DNA from: Flavobacterium sp. TAB 87
GTDB lineage: Bacteria; Bacteroidota; Bacteroidia; Flavobacteriales; Flavobacteriaceae
NCBI RefSeq assembly: GCF_001529295.1
Contig: NZ_LLWK01000036.1
Coordinates: forward strand, 124,001 to 188,000
Direction of reading: 5' to 3'
DNA length: 64,000 bases
Both the position numbers and the translations under genes were made by a program. Shown piece after piece: positions 44,798-53,959 of this stretch; position 1 is the first letter of the stretch, and every line of letters begins with the position of its first letter. The notes below the pieces were generated by a model. The model made no database searches. It saw nothing but the letters and a program-made list of their open reading frames with translations, and was not told where the DNA came from.

Positions 44798-44971
44798 TTA
44801 CTCAATTTTTTGCCCGACAAATATATATAATTAACTACTACTTATTTTGGATAATATTTTTAAATATTTATCACTAGTAATCGTCAATGCTAGAAGTGGG
44901 ATTTGTTTTAGGTAAAAGTTCGATGTTTTTAAGTTGTAGAAGTGGGTGTTTAATTTTTTAACAAAAGATTA

Positions 44972-45014
44972 TAGTTCGTTTGGTTCGGTAATTAGCGAAC
45001 TAACATTAATTTTG
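44972..45014 (+). promoter_or_regulatory. Palindromic operator and -7 box of the GbsR/MarR-RND operon
   Basis: A palindrome GTTCG-N8-CGAAC lies at 44983-45000, with an extra direct half-site GTTCG at 44974-44978; the outer pair TAGTTCG/CGAACTA also matches. Seven bases further is TAATTTTG (45007-45014), fitting TANNTTTG, which ends 17 bases before the ATG of the regulator gene. The position suits repression by the regulator itself. Confidence 0.55.
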
Positions 45015-45031
45015 CATAAAAATAAACTAAA

Positions 45032-45517
45032 ATGGATTTACAGTCTGAAAAAGAAGAGCTGATTGAAATGTTTGGTATTCACTTCGAATCCATCTATCAT
45101 TTATCTCCGTTAGGCGCAAGAATACTTGCCTTACTGATTCTGGATGGTTGCAAAGAAGGTTTGACGTTTGAATCAATTGTAGAAACGATGCACGCTAGTA
45201 AGAGTTCGGTTTCGACCAATTTGAATTTACTCTTAAAAATGGATAAAATTCAATACTACACGATTTCGGGAGATCGAAAAAAGCACTTTAAAGCTGCTCC
45301 TTTTAGCGATCGCTTGATACATTATGTAAAAGTTATTGAGTATGAAAAAAAGATCATCGATAAACTGCATGCTTACCGAGAAAAAACGGTTTTGTGTGAG
45401 CAGGAAAGCAACAGTTTAAAACATTCAAGATCATATCAAGCTTACGTTCAAAAAGTGGAAAAGTTACTTTTAGAATCAATACAAGAATTTAAAGAATTAG
45501 AAAACAATAATAGATAA
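45032..45517 (+). CDS. GbsR/MarR-type transcriptional regulator
   Basis: A 161-residue winged-helix protein: HLSPLGARILALLILDG, GLTFESIVETMHASKSSVSTNLNLLLKM and a two-strand wing (IQYYTISGDRKKHFKAA), with a helical C terminus for dimerisation. It heads a four-gene run with an RND pump 15 bases downstream, so it most likely represses the pump until a ligand is sensed. A palindrome lies in its promoter. Confidence 0.88.
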   Translation: MDLQSEKEELIEMFGIHFESIYHLSPLGARILALLILDGCKEGLTFESIVETMHASKSSVSTNLNLLLKMDKIQYYTISGDRKKHFKAAPFSDRLIHYVKVIEYEKKIIDKLHAYREKTVLCEQESNSLKHSRSYQAYVQKVEKLLLESIQEFKELENNNR

Positions 45518-45532
45518 TCAACCTTAAAAAAA

Positions 45533-46633
45533 ATGAAGAACATCAAATTATCGATAGTCGCTGCTTTCCTTATTTTCGCTTCTTGCGGAAAAAAAGAACA
45601 ACAAGCACCAGCTCAAGGGCCTGCTCCTTTTCCTGTGCAAACCGTAGAAAAACAAGATGCGGTTACTTATCAAGATTACAGTGCTAATCTTGAAGGGCAG
45701 CAAAATGTAGAAATCAGACCGAAAGTTAATGGTTTCATTCAAAAAATATACGTTGATGAAGGACAAATAGTTAAAAAAGGACAATTACTTTTTAAACTAG
45801 AAACACAAACTTTAAATCAAGATGCATCGGCAGCAAAAGCAGCAGTGCATGCAGCTCAAGTTGAAACTGATCGTTTGGTTCCGTTAGTAGAGCGTAATAT
45901 AATTAGTGTGGTTCAACTAGAAACCGCTAAAGCAAAATTAGCACAAGCAAAAAGTAATTATGGAAGTATTGCGGCTAGTATTGGTTTTGGAACAATTGTA
46001 TCTCCTGTAAATGGTGTAATTGGAAGTTTGCCTTACCGAGAAGGAAGTTTAGTAAACTCTACAAGTGAAACACCTTTAACAACTGTTTCTGATACAAAAA
46101 TAGTGCGTGCTTATTTTTCTATGAATGAAAAGCAGTTGTTGTTTTTTAATAAAACATTTAAAGGACAAACTACTGCCGAAAAACTTAAAAACGCTCCACT
46201 GGTTTCACTAGTTTTAATTGACGACTCAGAATACAGCGAAAAAGGAAAATTGGCTACCATGAACGGATTAGTAAATCCAACAACTGGTACCACTCAATTT
46301 AGAGCTGAATTTGCAAATCCAAATGCTATTTTAAGAAGTGGTGGGACTGCAATTGTTCGCTTGCCAATTGAACAGAAAGAAGTGATTTTAGTTCCGCAAA
46401 ATGCTGTTTTTGAAGTACAAGGAAAACAAACCATCTACGTAGTTAAAAAAGACAATAAAGTAGAATCTAGAATTATTCAAACTAGTGGTACATCAGAATT
46501 GAATTTTATTGTTACCGACGGATTAGAAACTGGCGAAGTAATTGTTGTTGAAGGTGCTTCGAAATTGAAAGAGAACACAGAAATCGTTCCTCAGCCAAAA
46601 GGTCAAGCTGCTACTACAACTCCAACAAAATAA
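45533..46633 (+). CDS. RND efflux periplasmic adaptor (lipoprotein)
   Basis: A 366-residue membrane-fusion protein. The signal peptide ends in a lipobox (FLIFASCGKK). The lipoyl and hairpin elements (ANLEGQQNVEIRPKVNGFIQKIYVDEGQIVKKGQLLF), a helical pair (about 95-150), and FGTIVSPVNGVIGSLPYREGSLVN then follow. It resembles AcrA/MexA adaptors and connects the inner-membrane pump to the outer channel. Confidence 0.92.
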   Translation: MKNIKLSIVAAFLIFASCGKKEQQAPAQGPAPFPVQTVEKQDAVTYQDYSANLEGQQNVEIRPKVNGFIQKIYVDEGQIVKKGQLLFKLETQTLNQDASAAKAAVHAAQVETDRLVPLVERNIISVVQLETAKAKLAQAKSNYGSIAASIGFGTIVSPVNGVIGSLPYREGSLVNSTSETPLTTVSDTKIVRAYFSMNEKQLLFFNKTFKGQTTAEKLKNAPLVSLVLIDDSEYSEKGKLATMNGLVNPTTGTTQFRAEFANPNAILRSGGTAIVRLPIEQKEVILVPQNAVFEVQGKQTIYVVKKDNKVESRIIQTSGTSELNFIVTDGLETGEVIVVEGASKLKENTEIVPQPKGQAATTTPTK

Positions 46634-46672
46634 AATAACAGTCCTGCTTTGGACTAAATTAATTATAATAAG

Positions 46673-49600
46673 ATGTTAAAAACTTTTATAGAAAGACCGG
46701 TTCTGTCGACCGTTATTTCAATCTTAATTACCATTTTAGGGGTATTAGGATTAATGTCATTGCCTGTCGAGCAATACCCCGAGATTGCTCCACCAACTGT
46801 CCAGGTAACTGCTACCTATACTGGAGCAAATGCCGAAACTGTACTAAATAGTGTCGTAATTCCTTTGGAAGAAGAAATTAATGGAGTAGAAGGAATGACT
46901 TACATGACTTCTTCTGCTGCTAATGATGGTTCTGCCAAAATATCTGTTTATTTTGAATTGGGTGTAGATCCAGATATCGCCGCCGTAAACGTTCAAAACC
47001 GTGTGGCTCGTGCGACCAGTAAATTACCGCAAGCAGTAGTGCAAACGGGAGTTACAACTTTAAAAAGTCAAACCAGTGCTTTGATGTTTTTTGCTTTGTA
47101 CTCTGATAACGATAATTTTGATGAAACATATGTTCAGAATTATGCAAAAATTAACTTGGTTCCAAAGCTGCAACGTGTAAAAGGTGTTGGACAAGTAAAC
47201 GTATTTGGAGCAAAAGATTACTCCATGAGAATCTGGATTGATCCAGAAAAAATGGCTGCTTACAATGTGAGTCCAAAAGAGATTCAAGCCGCGTTACAAG
47301 AGCAAAACGTAGAAGCAGCTCCTGGTAAATTTGGTGAAAATGCCGAAGGTATTTATGAATATGTAATTAAATATAAAGGTCGTTTATCTGAAATTAAGGA
47401 TTACGAAAATATTGTAATCAAATCGACGGGTAACGGTAATTTTCTTCACTTAAAAGATGTTGCTACTGTCGAATTAGGAGGTTTCAATTACGGAACTAAA
47501 AATATTGCGATGGGTAAACAAGGTGTTGCAGTTGGAGTTTTTCAAACTTCAGGTTCCAACGCTCAGGATATTATTACCGAAATTGTTCAAATTTTGGACG
47601 ATGCTAAACCTGATTTTCCAAAAGGAGTTGATTATGTAATTCCTTTTAATACAAAAACGTTTTTGGATGCCTCTATTGATAATGTGATTCATACCTTAAT
47701 AGAAGCTTTTATATTAGTATTTATTGTGGTTTATATCTTCTTGCAAGATTTTAGATCGACATTAATTCCTGCTATTGCAGTTCCAGTAGCAATTATTGGT
47801 ACGTTTTTCTTCTTGCAGATTCTTGGTTTCTCCATTAATATGCTAACATTATTTGCAATGATTTTGGCCATTGGTATTGTCGTCGATGATGCAATTGTCG
47901 TCGTCGAGGCGGTGCACGCCAAACTAGATCAAGGAGCAAAATCTGGAAAAGAAGCAACGGTTTCTGCGATGAGCGAAATTACAGGTGCTATTATTTCGAT
48001 TACCTTGGTTATGTCGGCAGTATTTATTCCGGTTTCATTTTTAAGTGGACCATCAGGAGTTTTCTACCAACAGTTTGCGATCACATTAGCAATTGCTATT
48101 CTAATTTCAGCAGTAAATGCATTGACTTTGAGTCCAGCATTGTGTGCGTTGTTTTTAAAACCACATGTAGATTCAGAGCATCACAATAAAAATTTTAAAG
48201 ATCGCTTCTTCGTAGCATTCAACGCAGGTTTTGACCGCATGAATAACAAATACGTTCAATCGTTGCGTTTTTTAGCCGCTAGAAAATGGATAACAGTAGT
48301 AGCGTTAATTGTGTTCTCTGGTATTACATTTTTATTATTCCAAACTACTCCTTCTGGATTTATTCCGAATGAAGATAGAGGAATAATTATGGGAGATTTA
48401 ACGCTTCCTCCAGGAACAACATTAGAGAAAACCCAACAAGCAGTAATGGAATTAGATTCAATCATTGCTTCGATGGATATTGTAGAAGCACGTATGAGTG
48501 TGGTTGGTTTTAGTTTATTAAACAGTGTAAATGGTGGTTCATATGCCTTTACCATTATTAGATTAAAAGATTGGAAAGACCGTAAAGGCGACGATCAATC
48601 AGTTGAAGCAGTTGTTGGACAATTATTTGCGAAAACAGCACACTTTAAAGATGCGAAAGCGTTATTCTTTACGCCTCCAAGTGTTTCTGGATTTGGTAGT
48701 GCCGATGGTTTTGAATTAAAAATTCAAGATAAAGGTGACGATGACTGGCAAACGGTAAGTAAAGTGTCGAATGAATTTTTAGGTGAATTAATGAAAAGAC
48801 CTGAAATTCAGTACGCGATTACTAACTTTAATCCAAACTTCCCGCAGTATGAAATGGATATTAAAGTAGAAAGAGCCAAAAATGCTGGCGTTTCTATCAC
48901 TGATATCTTCAATACAATGCAAGGATATTACGGTGGATTATATACTACGGATTTCAACAAATTCGGTAAACAATACCGTGTAATGATTCAGGCTAAGCCA
49001 TCAGATAGAGAAAATCTTGAATCTATCAATAATATTTACGTTAAAAATGCGAGCGGACAACAAGTTGCTATCAGTCAATTTATCGACTTTAAACGCATTT
49101 ACGGACCAGAAGCTGTAGCACGTTTCAACATGCTTAAAGCGGTTAACGTAAACGGTAAAGCAAAACCAGGTTACAGTTCGGGAGATGCTATTAAAGCAAT
49201 TCAAGAAGTAGCGGAAGAGCATTTACCAAAAACGTACTCTTATGAATTCTCTGGAATGACTCGTGAAGAGATCCTTGCCGGAAGTCAAGCTGCAGGCGTA
49301 TTTTTATTGAGTTTGATATTTGTTTTCTTTTTACTTAGTGCACAATATGAAAGTTATTTAGTGCCTTTGGCTGTACTTCTTTCATTACCAGTTGGTTTAG
49401 CTGGAGCGATTGGTTTCGTAAAACTAGCAGGACTGGAAAACAATATTTATTTTCAAGTTGCCCTGATTATGCTTATCGGATTACTCGCCAAGAATGCGAT
49501 TTTGATCGTTGAGTTTGCGATTCAAAGAAGACGACAAGGTATGCCTTTAGTTCAAGCTGCTGTTGAAGGTGCTCAAGCACGTCTGAGACCAATTTTAATG

Positions 49601-49843
49601 ACTTCGTTGGCTTTTATCTTTGGTTTGATGCCATTAGCATTAGCATCTGGAGTTGGAGCTGTAGGTAACCGTTCTATCGGAATGGGTGCTGTTGGAGGAA
49701 TGTTGGTCGGTACTATTATTGGAGTATTTTTTATTCCGATTTTGTTTGTAATTTTTCAAGGATTACAAGAGCGCATTTCTGGAAAACCAGTAGCAGCGAC
49801 AGAAGAAGAAACACCACTATTAAATGAAGAAAATGAAAAATAG
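46673..49843 (+). CDS. RND multidrug efflux permease (HAE1 type)
   Basis: A 1056-residue RND transporter of the AcrB kind, starting MLKTFIERPVLSTVISILIT. It has about twelve membrane segments and two large periplasmic loops. The proton-relay aspartates sit in AIGIVVDDAIVVVEAV, and GFIPNEDRG and the late GLLAKNAILIVEFAI are typical. HAE1 pumps exchange protons for drugs, detergents or metabolites. Its stop overlaps the outer-membrane gene start by 20 bases. Confidence 0.95.
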   Translation: MLKTFIERPVLSTVISILITILGVLGLMSLPVEQYPEIAPPTVQVTATYTGANAETVLNSVVIPLEEEINGVEGMTYMTSSAANDGSAKISVYFELGVDPDIAAVNVQNRVARATSKLPQAVVQTGVTTLKSQTSALMFFALYSDNDNFDETYVQNYAKINLVPKLQRVKGVGQVNVFGAKDYSMRIWIDPEKMAAYNVSPKEIQAALQEQNVEAAPGKFGENAEGIYEYVIKYKGRLSEIKDYENIVIKSTGNGNFLHLKDVATVELGGFNYGTKNIAMGKQGVAVGVFQTSGSNAQDIITEIVQILDDAKPDFPKGVDYVIPFNTKTFLDASIDNVIHTLIEAFILVFIVVYIFLQDFRSTLIPAIAVPVAIIGTFFFLQILGFSINMLTLFAMILAIGIVVDDAIVVVEAVHAKLDQGAKSGKEATVSAMSEITGAIISITLVMSAVFIPVSFLSGPSGVFYQQFAITLAIAILISAVNALTLSPALCALFLKPHVDSEHHNKNFKDRFFVAFNAGFDRMNNKYVQSLRFLAARKWITVVALIVFSGITFLLFQTTPSGFIPNEDRGIIMGDLTLPPGTTLEKTQQAVMELDSIIASMDIVEARMSVVGFSLLNSVNGGSYAFTIIRLKDWKDRKGDDQSVEAVVGQLFAKTAHFKDAKALFFTPPSVSGFGSADGFELKIQDKGDDDWQTVSKVSNEFLGELMKRPEIQYAITNFNPNFPQYEMDIKVERAKNAGVSITDIFNTMQGYYGGLYTTDFNKFGKQYRVMIQAKPSDRENLESINNIYVKNASGQQVAISQFIDFKRIYGPEAVARFNMLKAVNVNGKAKPGYSSGDAIKAIQEVAEEHLPKTYSYEFSGMTREEILAGSQAAGVFLLSLIFVFFLLSAQYESYLVPLAVLLSLPVGLAGAIGFVKLAGLENNIYFQVALIMLIGLLAKNAILIVEFAIQRRRQGMPLVQAAVEGAQARLRPILMTSLAFIFGLMPLALASGVGAVGNRSIGMGAVGGMLVGTIIGVFFIPILFVIFQGLQERISGKPVAATEEETPLLNEENEK

Positions 49844-51233
49844 AAAAATCAAAATAACACTTCTTCTTGCCACTGCATTGCTTCTGCAATCCTGTTTTGT
49901 GGCAAAAGATTATAAAAGACCCGAAGTGATAACGGACAATCTTTTTAGAACTGAAGAAACAAGTACAGATAGTATTTCGTTTGCAAATATGAAGTGGGAA
50001 AATATTTTTACAGATCCTATCTTACAGCAATACATTCAAAAAGGGTTAGATAACAACCTTGATATTAGAATTGCAATGCAAACATTAACTGCCTCTGAAG
50101 CAATGATGAAGCAAGGAAAAGCGGGATATTTACCAACATTTGCTATTGGAGCAGATTGGACGCATTCTGAGCTTTCTAAAAATAGCCAGTTTGGATCGGT
50201 ACTTCAAAATAGAAGTTCTGACCAATACCAATTGGCAGGAAATTTATCTTGGGAAGCAGACATTTGGGGAAAAATTCGTAGTAATCAACGTGCTGCGAAT
50301 GCTGCCTATTTGCAAACTCATGCGGCTAATCAAGCTGTAAAATCAGAGCTTATTGCACTAATTTCTTCGACTTATTTCGAATTGCTTTCGGTAGATGCTC
50401 AAATTAAGGTTACCGAAAAAACATTGCTCAACAGAGAGCAAAGCATAGAGACAATTCAAGCACTTAAAAACGCAGGAAATGTTAATGAGGTTGGAGTAAA
50501 ACAGACGGAAGCTCAAAAGTATGCTACAGAATTGATTCTGGCCGATTTGAGAAACAATGTAAAATTTCTAGAAAACAAGCTTAATTTATTATTGGGTGAA
50601 AATCCTAAAAGCATAGCGCGTGGCACATTAGAAAATCAAAATGTTAATCCGCAAATTGCTTTGGGTGTTCCTGCTGTATTATTAAGAAACAGACCTGACG
50701 TTATTGCTGCAGAATATAACTTGATCGTTAATTTTGAGCAAACCAATGTGGCAAAAAGTAGCTTCTACCCTAGCCTAACCGTAACCGCTTCGGGTGGCTT
50801 GCAAAGTATCGATTTAAAAGAATGGTTTAGTGCTAATTCTTTGTTTGCTAATGTAATCACCGGTTTAACACAACCTATTTTTAACAAAAGACAAATAAGA
50901 ACGCAGTACGAAGTGGCACAAGCCAATCAAGAAGCAGCTTTATTACAATTTCAACAGTCCTTATTAAATGCTGGAAATGAAGTTTCAAATGCGTTAGCAC
51001 AATACAACAATGAAACTCATAAAATTGCAGTGCGAACACAACAAGTAGATGCTTTGATTTTAGCTAGCAGTTATTCTGATGAATTACTTACTTACGGAAT
51101 GGTAAATTATTTAGAGGTTTTAACTTCTAAAAATGATGCGCTAAACGCTGAGTTAAGCTTAATAGACAATAAATTTCAACAGTATAATGCTATTATCCAA
51201 TTGTATAAAGCACTTGGAGGCGGATGGCAATAG
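49824..51233 (+). CDS. TolC-type outer-membrane efflux lipoprotein
   Basis: A 469-residue OMF/NodT family protein. The signal peptide carries the lipobox LLLQSC. Two halves of long helices with short strands follow: NLSWEADIWGKIRSNQRAANAAY, PAVLLRNRPDVIAAEYNL and SYSDELLTYGMVNYLEVLTSKND. It completes the tripartite pump. The start is ATG at 49824, with another ATG three codons in (49833); either overlaps the permease gene, suggesting coupled translation. Confidence 0.92.
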   Translation: MKKMKNRKIKITLLLATALLLQSCFVAKDYKRPEVITDNLFRTEETSTDSISFANMKWENIFTDPILQQYIQKGLDNNLDIRIAMQTLTASEAMMKQGKAGYLPTFAIGADWTHSELSKNSQFGSVLQNRSSDQYQLAGNLSWEADIWGKIRSNQRAANAAYLQTHAANQAVKSELIALISSTYFELLSVDAQIKVTEKTLLNREQSIETIQALKNAGNVNEVGVKQTEAQKYATELILADLRNNVKFLENKLNLLLGENPKSIARGTLENQNVNPQIALGVPAVLLRNRPDVIAAEYNLIVNFEQTNVAKSSFYPSLTVTASGGLQSIDLKEWFSANSLFANVITGLTQPIFNKRQIRTQYEVAQANQEAALLQFQQSLLNAGNEVSNALAQYNNETHKIAVRTQQVDALILASSYSDELLTYGMVNYLEVLTSKNDALNAELSLIDNKFQQYNAIIQLYKALGGGWQ

Positions 51234-51272
51234 GTTATTTTTAACCAAAATGTATTAGGTAATATTAATTCA

Positions 51273-51306
51273 AAAAGCCATTAAATAGCAATGTTTAATG
51301 GCTTTT
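51273..51306 (+). terminator. Terminator of the RND pump operon
   Basis: AAAAGCCATTAAA (51273-51285) and TTTAATGGCTTTT (51294-51306) form a 13-pair stem with an eight-base loop, 39 bases after the TolC-type stop. Confidence 0.85.
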
Positions 51307-51393
51307 ACTTTTTATGAAAAGGCAACCCTTTCACATTTATATACTACAACAAAAAAAATACAGTTCTTAAAAACAATACTTAAAAGAGAAATC

Positions 51394-51431
51394 AAAAAAA
51401 GCCTAGCACAAAATAATATTGCGCTAGGCTT
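51394..51431 (-). terminator. Terminator of the nitroreductase operon
   Basis: GCCTAGC (51401-51407) and GCTAGGC (51423-51429) pair; on the minus strand the stem is followed by seven T. It lies 52 bases after the nitroreductase stop. Confidence 0.8.
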
Positions 51432-51482
51432 CTTTAAACTTATGAGTGTTTACGCTTTATAAAAGCTACTGCAAATTGCGGC

Positions 51483-52118
51483 TTATTTAAATTCAATTAA
51501 AAATTCTTCCCTCGGTGTTCTCACTTTTTTCATCGGCGCAATCCAGTCGTTTGGTGTATCGGCATAACCAACATACATTAACGAAACACTTTTTAAACCA
51601 AGCTTTTTTAATTCTAATATTTCATCAACCACATTAGTGTCAAAACCTTCTACAGGTGTGCTGTCAATTTTTAATTCTGCCGCTTGCGCTAACGCGAGTC
51701 CTAATGCAATATAAGTTTGTCTTGCAATGTGAGCAAAATTTTCTTCGCCAGGTTGTTCAAGATAAATTTTCTTTAGCATATCGGTATAGCTACCAAATCG
51801 CCCTCTTTCTAAACCGCGTTCGTCTGTAGTATGATCGTATACTTTGTCAATTCGTTCGGCTGTGTAGCGATCCCATGCAGCAAAAATTACCACATGAGAA
51901 CAGTCTCTCATACATTCTGGATTCAAAGCTCCTTTTACTAACTTTTCTTTTAATTCTTGATTTTCAACAACAATTAGGTTAAAAGGTTGCAAGCCCGAAG
52001 AAGTTGGTGCTAAACGAGCTGCTTCTATAATTTTATCAATATTTTCTGTACTTACTTTTTTTGTAGAATCGTATGCTTTTACAGCATGCCTCCAATTCAA
52101 ATCTTCTAATAATGCCAT
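51483..52118 (-). CDS. NAD(P)H-dependent nitroreductase-like flavoprotein
   Basis: A 211-residue NfsB-type FMN oxidoreductase: WRHAVKAYDSTKKVSTENIDKIIEAARLAPTSSGLQPF at the N terminus, AFVFAAWDR-like HVVIFAAWDRY in the middle, QTYIALGLALAQAAELKIDSTPVEGFD and SLMYVGYAD later. It would reduce quinones, nitro compounds or other electrophiles. It is cotranscribed with the OhrR-like regulator (start 9 bases from the end of the regulator gene), which is an uncommon partnership. Confidence 0.88.
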   Translation of the reverse strand: MALLEDLNWRHAVKAYDSTKKVSTENIDKIIEAARLAPTSSGLQPFNLIVVENQELKEKLVKGALNPECMRDCSHVVIFAAWDRYTAERIDKVYDHTTDERGLERGRFGSYTDMLKKIYLEQPGEENFAHIARQTYIALGLALAQAAELKIDSTPVEGFDTNVVDEILELKKLGLKSVSLMYVGYADTPNDWIAPMKKVRTPREEFLIEFK

Positions 52119-52127
52119 TTTCTGTAT

Positions 52128-52547
52128 TTATTTATTTAATATTTTTGTAATAATGTTTTTTAAAACAAGTAAATCTTCAGTTGAAACTTCCATTGATTCC
52201 ATTAATTGATTTGGAATACAAGCTGCTTTATTTTTTAAGGCTTTTCCTTTTTCAGTCAGCGAAATATTAACTGAACGTTCATCCACCTTACTTCTTACGC
52301 GAGAAACAAAATCTTTTTGTTCCATGCGCTTAAGCAGCGGAGTTAATGTACCGCTATCAAGTTTCAATTTTTCTCCCAATTGATTAACAGTTTGCGTCTC
52401 GTATTCCCATAAGACCATCATCACCAAATACTGAGGATAAGTGAGTTTGAGTTCTTCTAGTAAAGGTCTATAGTGACTAATAATCTCCTTGGCGAAAACA
52501 TAAACAGGAAAACAAACTTGCTGGCTAATTTGTAATTGATCTTTCAT
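52128..52547 (-). CDS. OhrR-like one-cysteine MarR-family regulator
   Basis: A 139-residue MarR regulator. The segment QVCFPVYVFAKEIISHYRPLLEELKLTYPQYLVMMVLWE closely matches OhrR, including its reactive N-terminal cysteine, then LDSGTLTPLLKRME and a DERSVNISLTEKG wing. Starting at 52556 (ATG) the cysteine would be residue 15, as in B. subtilis OhrR; starting at 52547 (ATG) it is residue 12. I prefer 52547 because it lies 17 bases after the -7 box, as in other genes here. The TTG at 52580 is rejected. It probably senses organic peroxides or hypochlorite. Confidence 0.85.
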   Translation of the reverse strand: MKDQLQISQQVCFPVYVFAKEIISHYRPLLEELKLTYPQYLVMMVLWEYETQTVNQLGEKLKLDSGTLTPLLKRMEQKDFVSRVRSKVDERSVNISLTEKGKALKNKAACIPNQLMESMEVSTEDLLVLKNIITKILNK

Positions 52548-52564
52548 ACTACTCATTTCAACTG

Positions 52565-52605
52565 CAAATATATCACACAATTAAATTGCGCACAATGTAA
52601 TTGTA
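52565..52605 (-). promoter_or_regulatory. OhrR-like operator and promoter of the regulator/nitroreductase operon
   Basis: On the minus strand TTG (52595-52593), a 20-base spacer and TATATTTG (52572-52565) form a good -33/-7 promoter. A 30-base two-part palindrome spans 52576-52605, with ACAATT at 52577-52582 and AATTGT at 52599-52604 as outer half-sites and AATTG and CACAAT as inner ones. It resembles the tandem ACAATT/AATTGT half-sites of the B. subtilis OhrR operator as I remember it, and covers the -33 element. Confidence 0.65.
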
Positions 52606-52838
52606 AAACATTATTATTTGTTTAACAACTTTAAATCTAAGAAAGTCAAATTCCTGAATTAATTTATATTATCTAATTACCCATTGTTTCAGGGAATCTT
52701 AATGATTGAATAAAGTGATAGAATTAATATTTACATTTGATGCGCGTACCGTACTAAAAGATTAGCATTAAAACTTAATTTATAATTTTGTCTTTTATAT
52801 AATGAACTCATTATAAATCTTTCGATTTATAACTGCTA

Positions 52839-53663
52839 TCAATTTTTAATTAATTCTAATTTTTTAAATGCTTCTTTGGTTACATGCATTCTAATTGCTG
52901 GAAAAGATTCCATCTTGGCATCTTTCATTTCGATATTTGTAGCAAAAAAACAAACCGAATTATTCTTCTCTAAATATCCTACTAACCAACCGTTATCCAA
53001 GTCTCCCCTCATTCCCCATCCGCTTTTCCCACTTAAAATATAATTTTCAGTCTTTTCTATTATCATGATATCTTTCATGATAGTTTCCGTCTTTGTAGAA
53101 ATTGGTAATTTTGAAAAATAAAATCGCTCTAAAAATTCTATTTGCTGTAATTGTGAAATTTTAGATTCACCTTGAAGCCAAAATTCATCTACTGTTAAAC
53201 TATCAAACACCATTCCTGGATATTGTAAGTTTTTCAAATACAGTTTCATGCGTTGCACACCAACTTTCCTAGCAATTTCTTGATAACAAGGCACGCAAGA
53301 AACTTGAAATGCTTTTTTAAAAGATAAATCTTCTTCCCATTTTTTAAATCTGCGCTTTTGTCCATCCCATTTAAAAATTGCTGAATCATTGTTAACTACA
53401 CCACTTTCTAAAGCAATAATAGAATTGGGAATTTTAAATGTCGAAGCAGGAATTACGGCTATTTTTGTCCAAGCGAAATTGTTAGAATAATTCGTTTTAT
53501 TTTTAACATCATAAATTAAGACAGAACCTTTTACTCCTAAACTATCTAAAGCAACTCCAAATTCTAATTTTACAACTTCTTTAATTTTATGAATCTTTAT
53601 TTGAGAATTCCCTCTAAAACTCATTAAAATTATTAAAACTGTTAATTTGAATAAGTATCTCAT
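52839..53663 (-). CDS. Class D (OXA-type) beta-lactamase
   Basis: A 274-residue serine beta-lactamase. A signal peptide (MRYLFKLTVLIILMSFRGNSQ) precedes the mature enzyme. Active-site motifs: S74-TFK77 with the carboxylated lysine, S122-C-V124 (SXV), and K213-S-G215 (KTG equivalent). W162 in FWLQGESKIS matches the omega-loop tryptophan. The YGN motif common in OXA enzymes is not seen; the equivalent region reads YPGMVFD. It would hydrolyse penicillins and perhaps carbapenems; spectrum unknown. It has no mobile-element neighbours, so it may be intrinsic. Confidence 0.88.
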   Translation of the reverse strand: MRYLFKLTVLIILMSFRGNSQIKIHKIKEVVKLEFGVALDSLGVKGSVLIYDVKNKTNYSNNFAWTKIAVIPASTFKIPNSIIALESGVVNNDSAIFKWDGQKRRFKKWEEDLSFKKAFQVSCVPCYQEIARKVGVQRMKLYLKNLQYPGMVFDSLTVDEFWLQGESKISQLQQIEFLERFYFSKLPISTKTETIMKDIMIIEKTENYILSGKSGWGMRGDLDNGWLVGYLEKNNSVCFFATNIEMKDAKMESFPAIRMHVTKEAFKKLELIKN

Positions 53664-53959
53664 TTTTTATTTTGTATTAGGTAGACTAAGGCTGTAATGC
53701 GTTTAATAGAAACATAATGCCCTAAAAATATATATTTTTTTTTAAAATAGTTCGAACCAGCGAAGCTAGAATTCAGTTTTTTTATCTTCTTTAATACTAA
53801 GTGCGTACTTTAAAATTCAGTTATTTAAAAATTTTTTTGATTTTTTGAAATAAACAATCAAAGTAGTACCATTTAAAGCTAATTTTACTCAATAAATTTA
53901 TAATAATTTTAGTACTTATTCGTGCTATAAAGGTTTAAATTGCGTAAAAAAGGGATATA
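53664..53959. other. Intergenic region (296 bases) between beta-lactamase and porX
   Basis: AT-rich sequence separating two divergent genes. Apart from general T and A tracts I see no clear promoter pair, hairpin or small reading frame. Confidence 0.3.
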
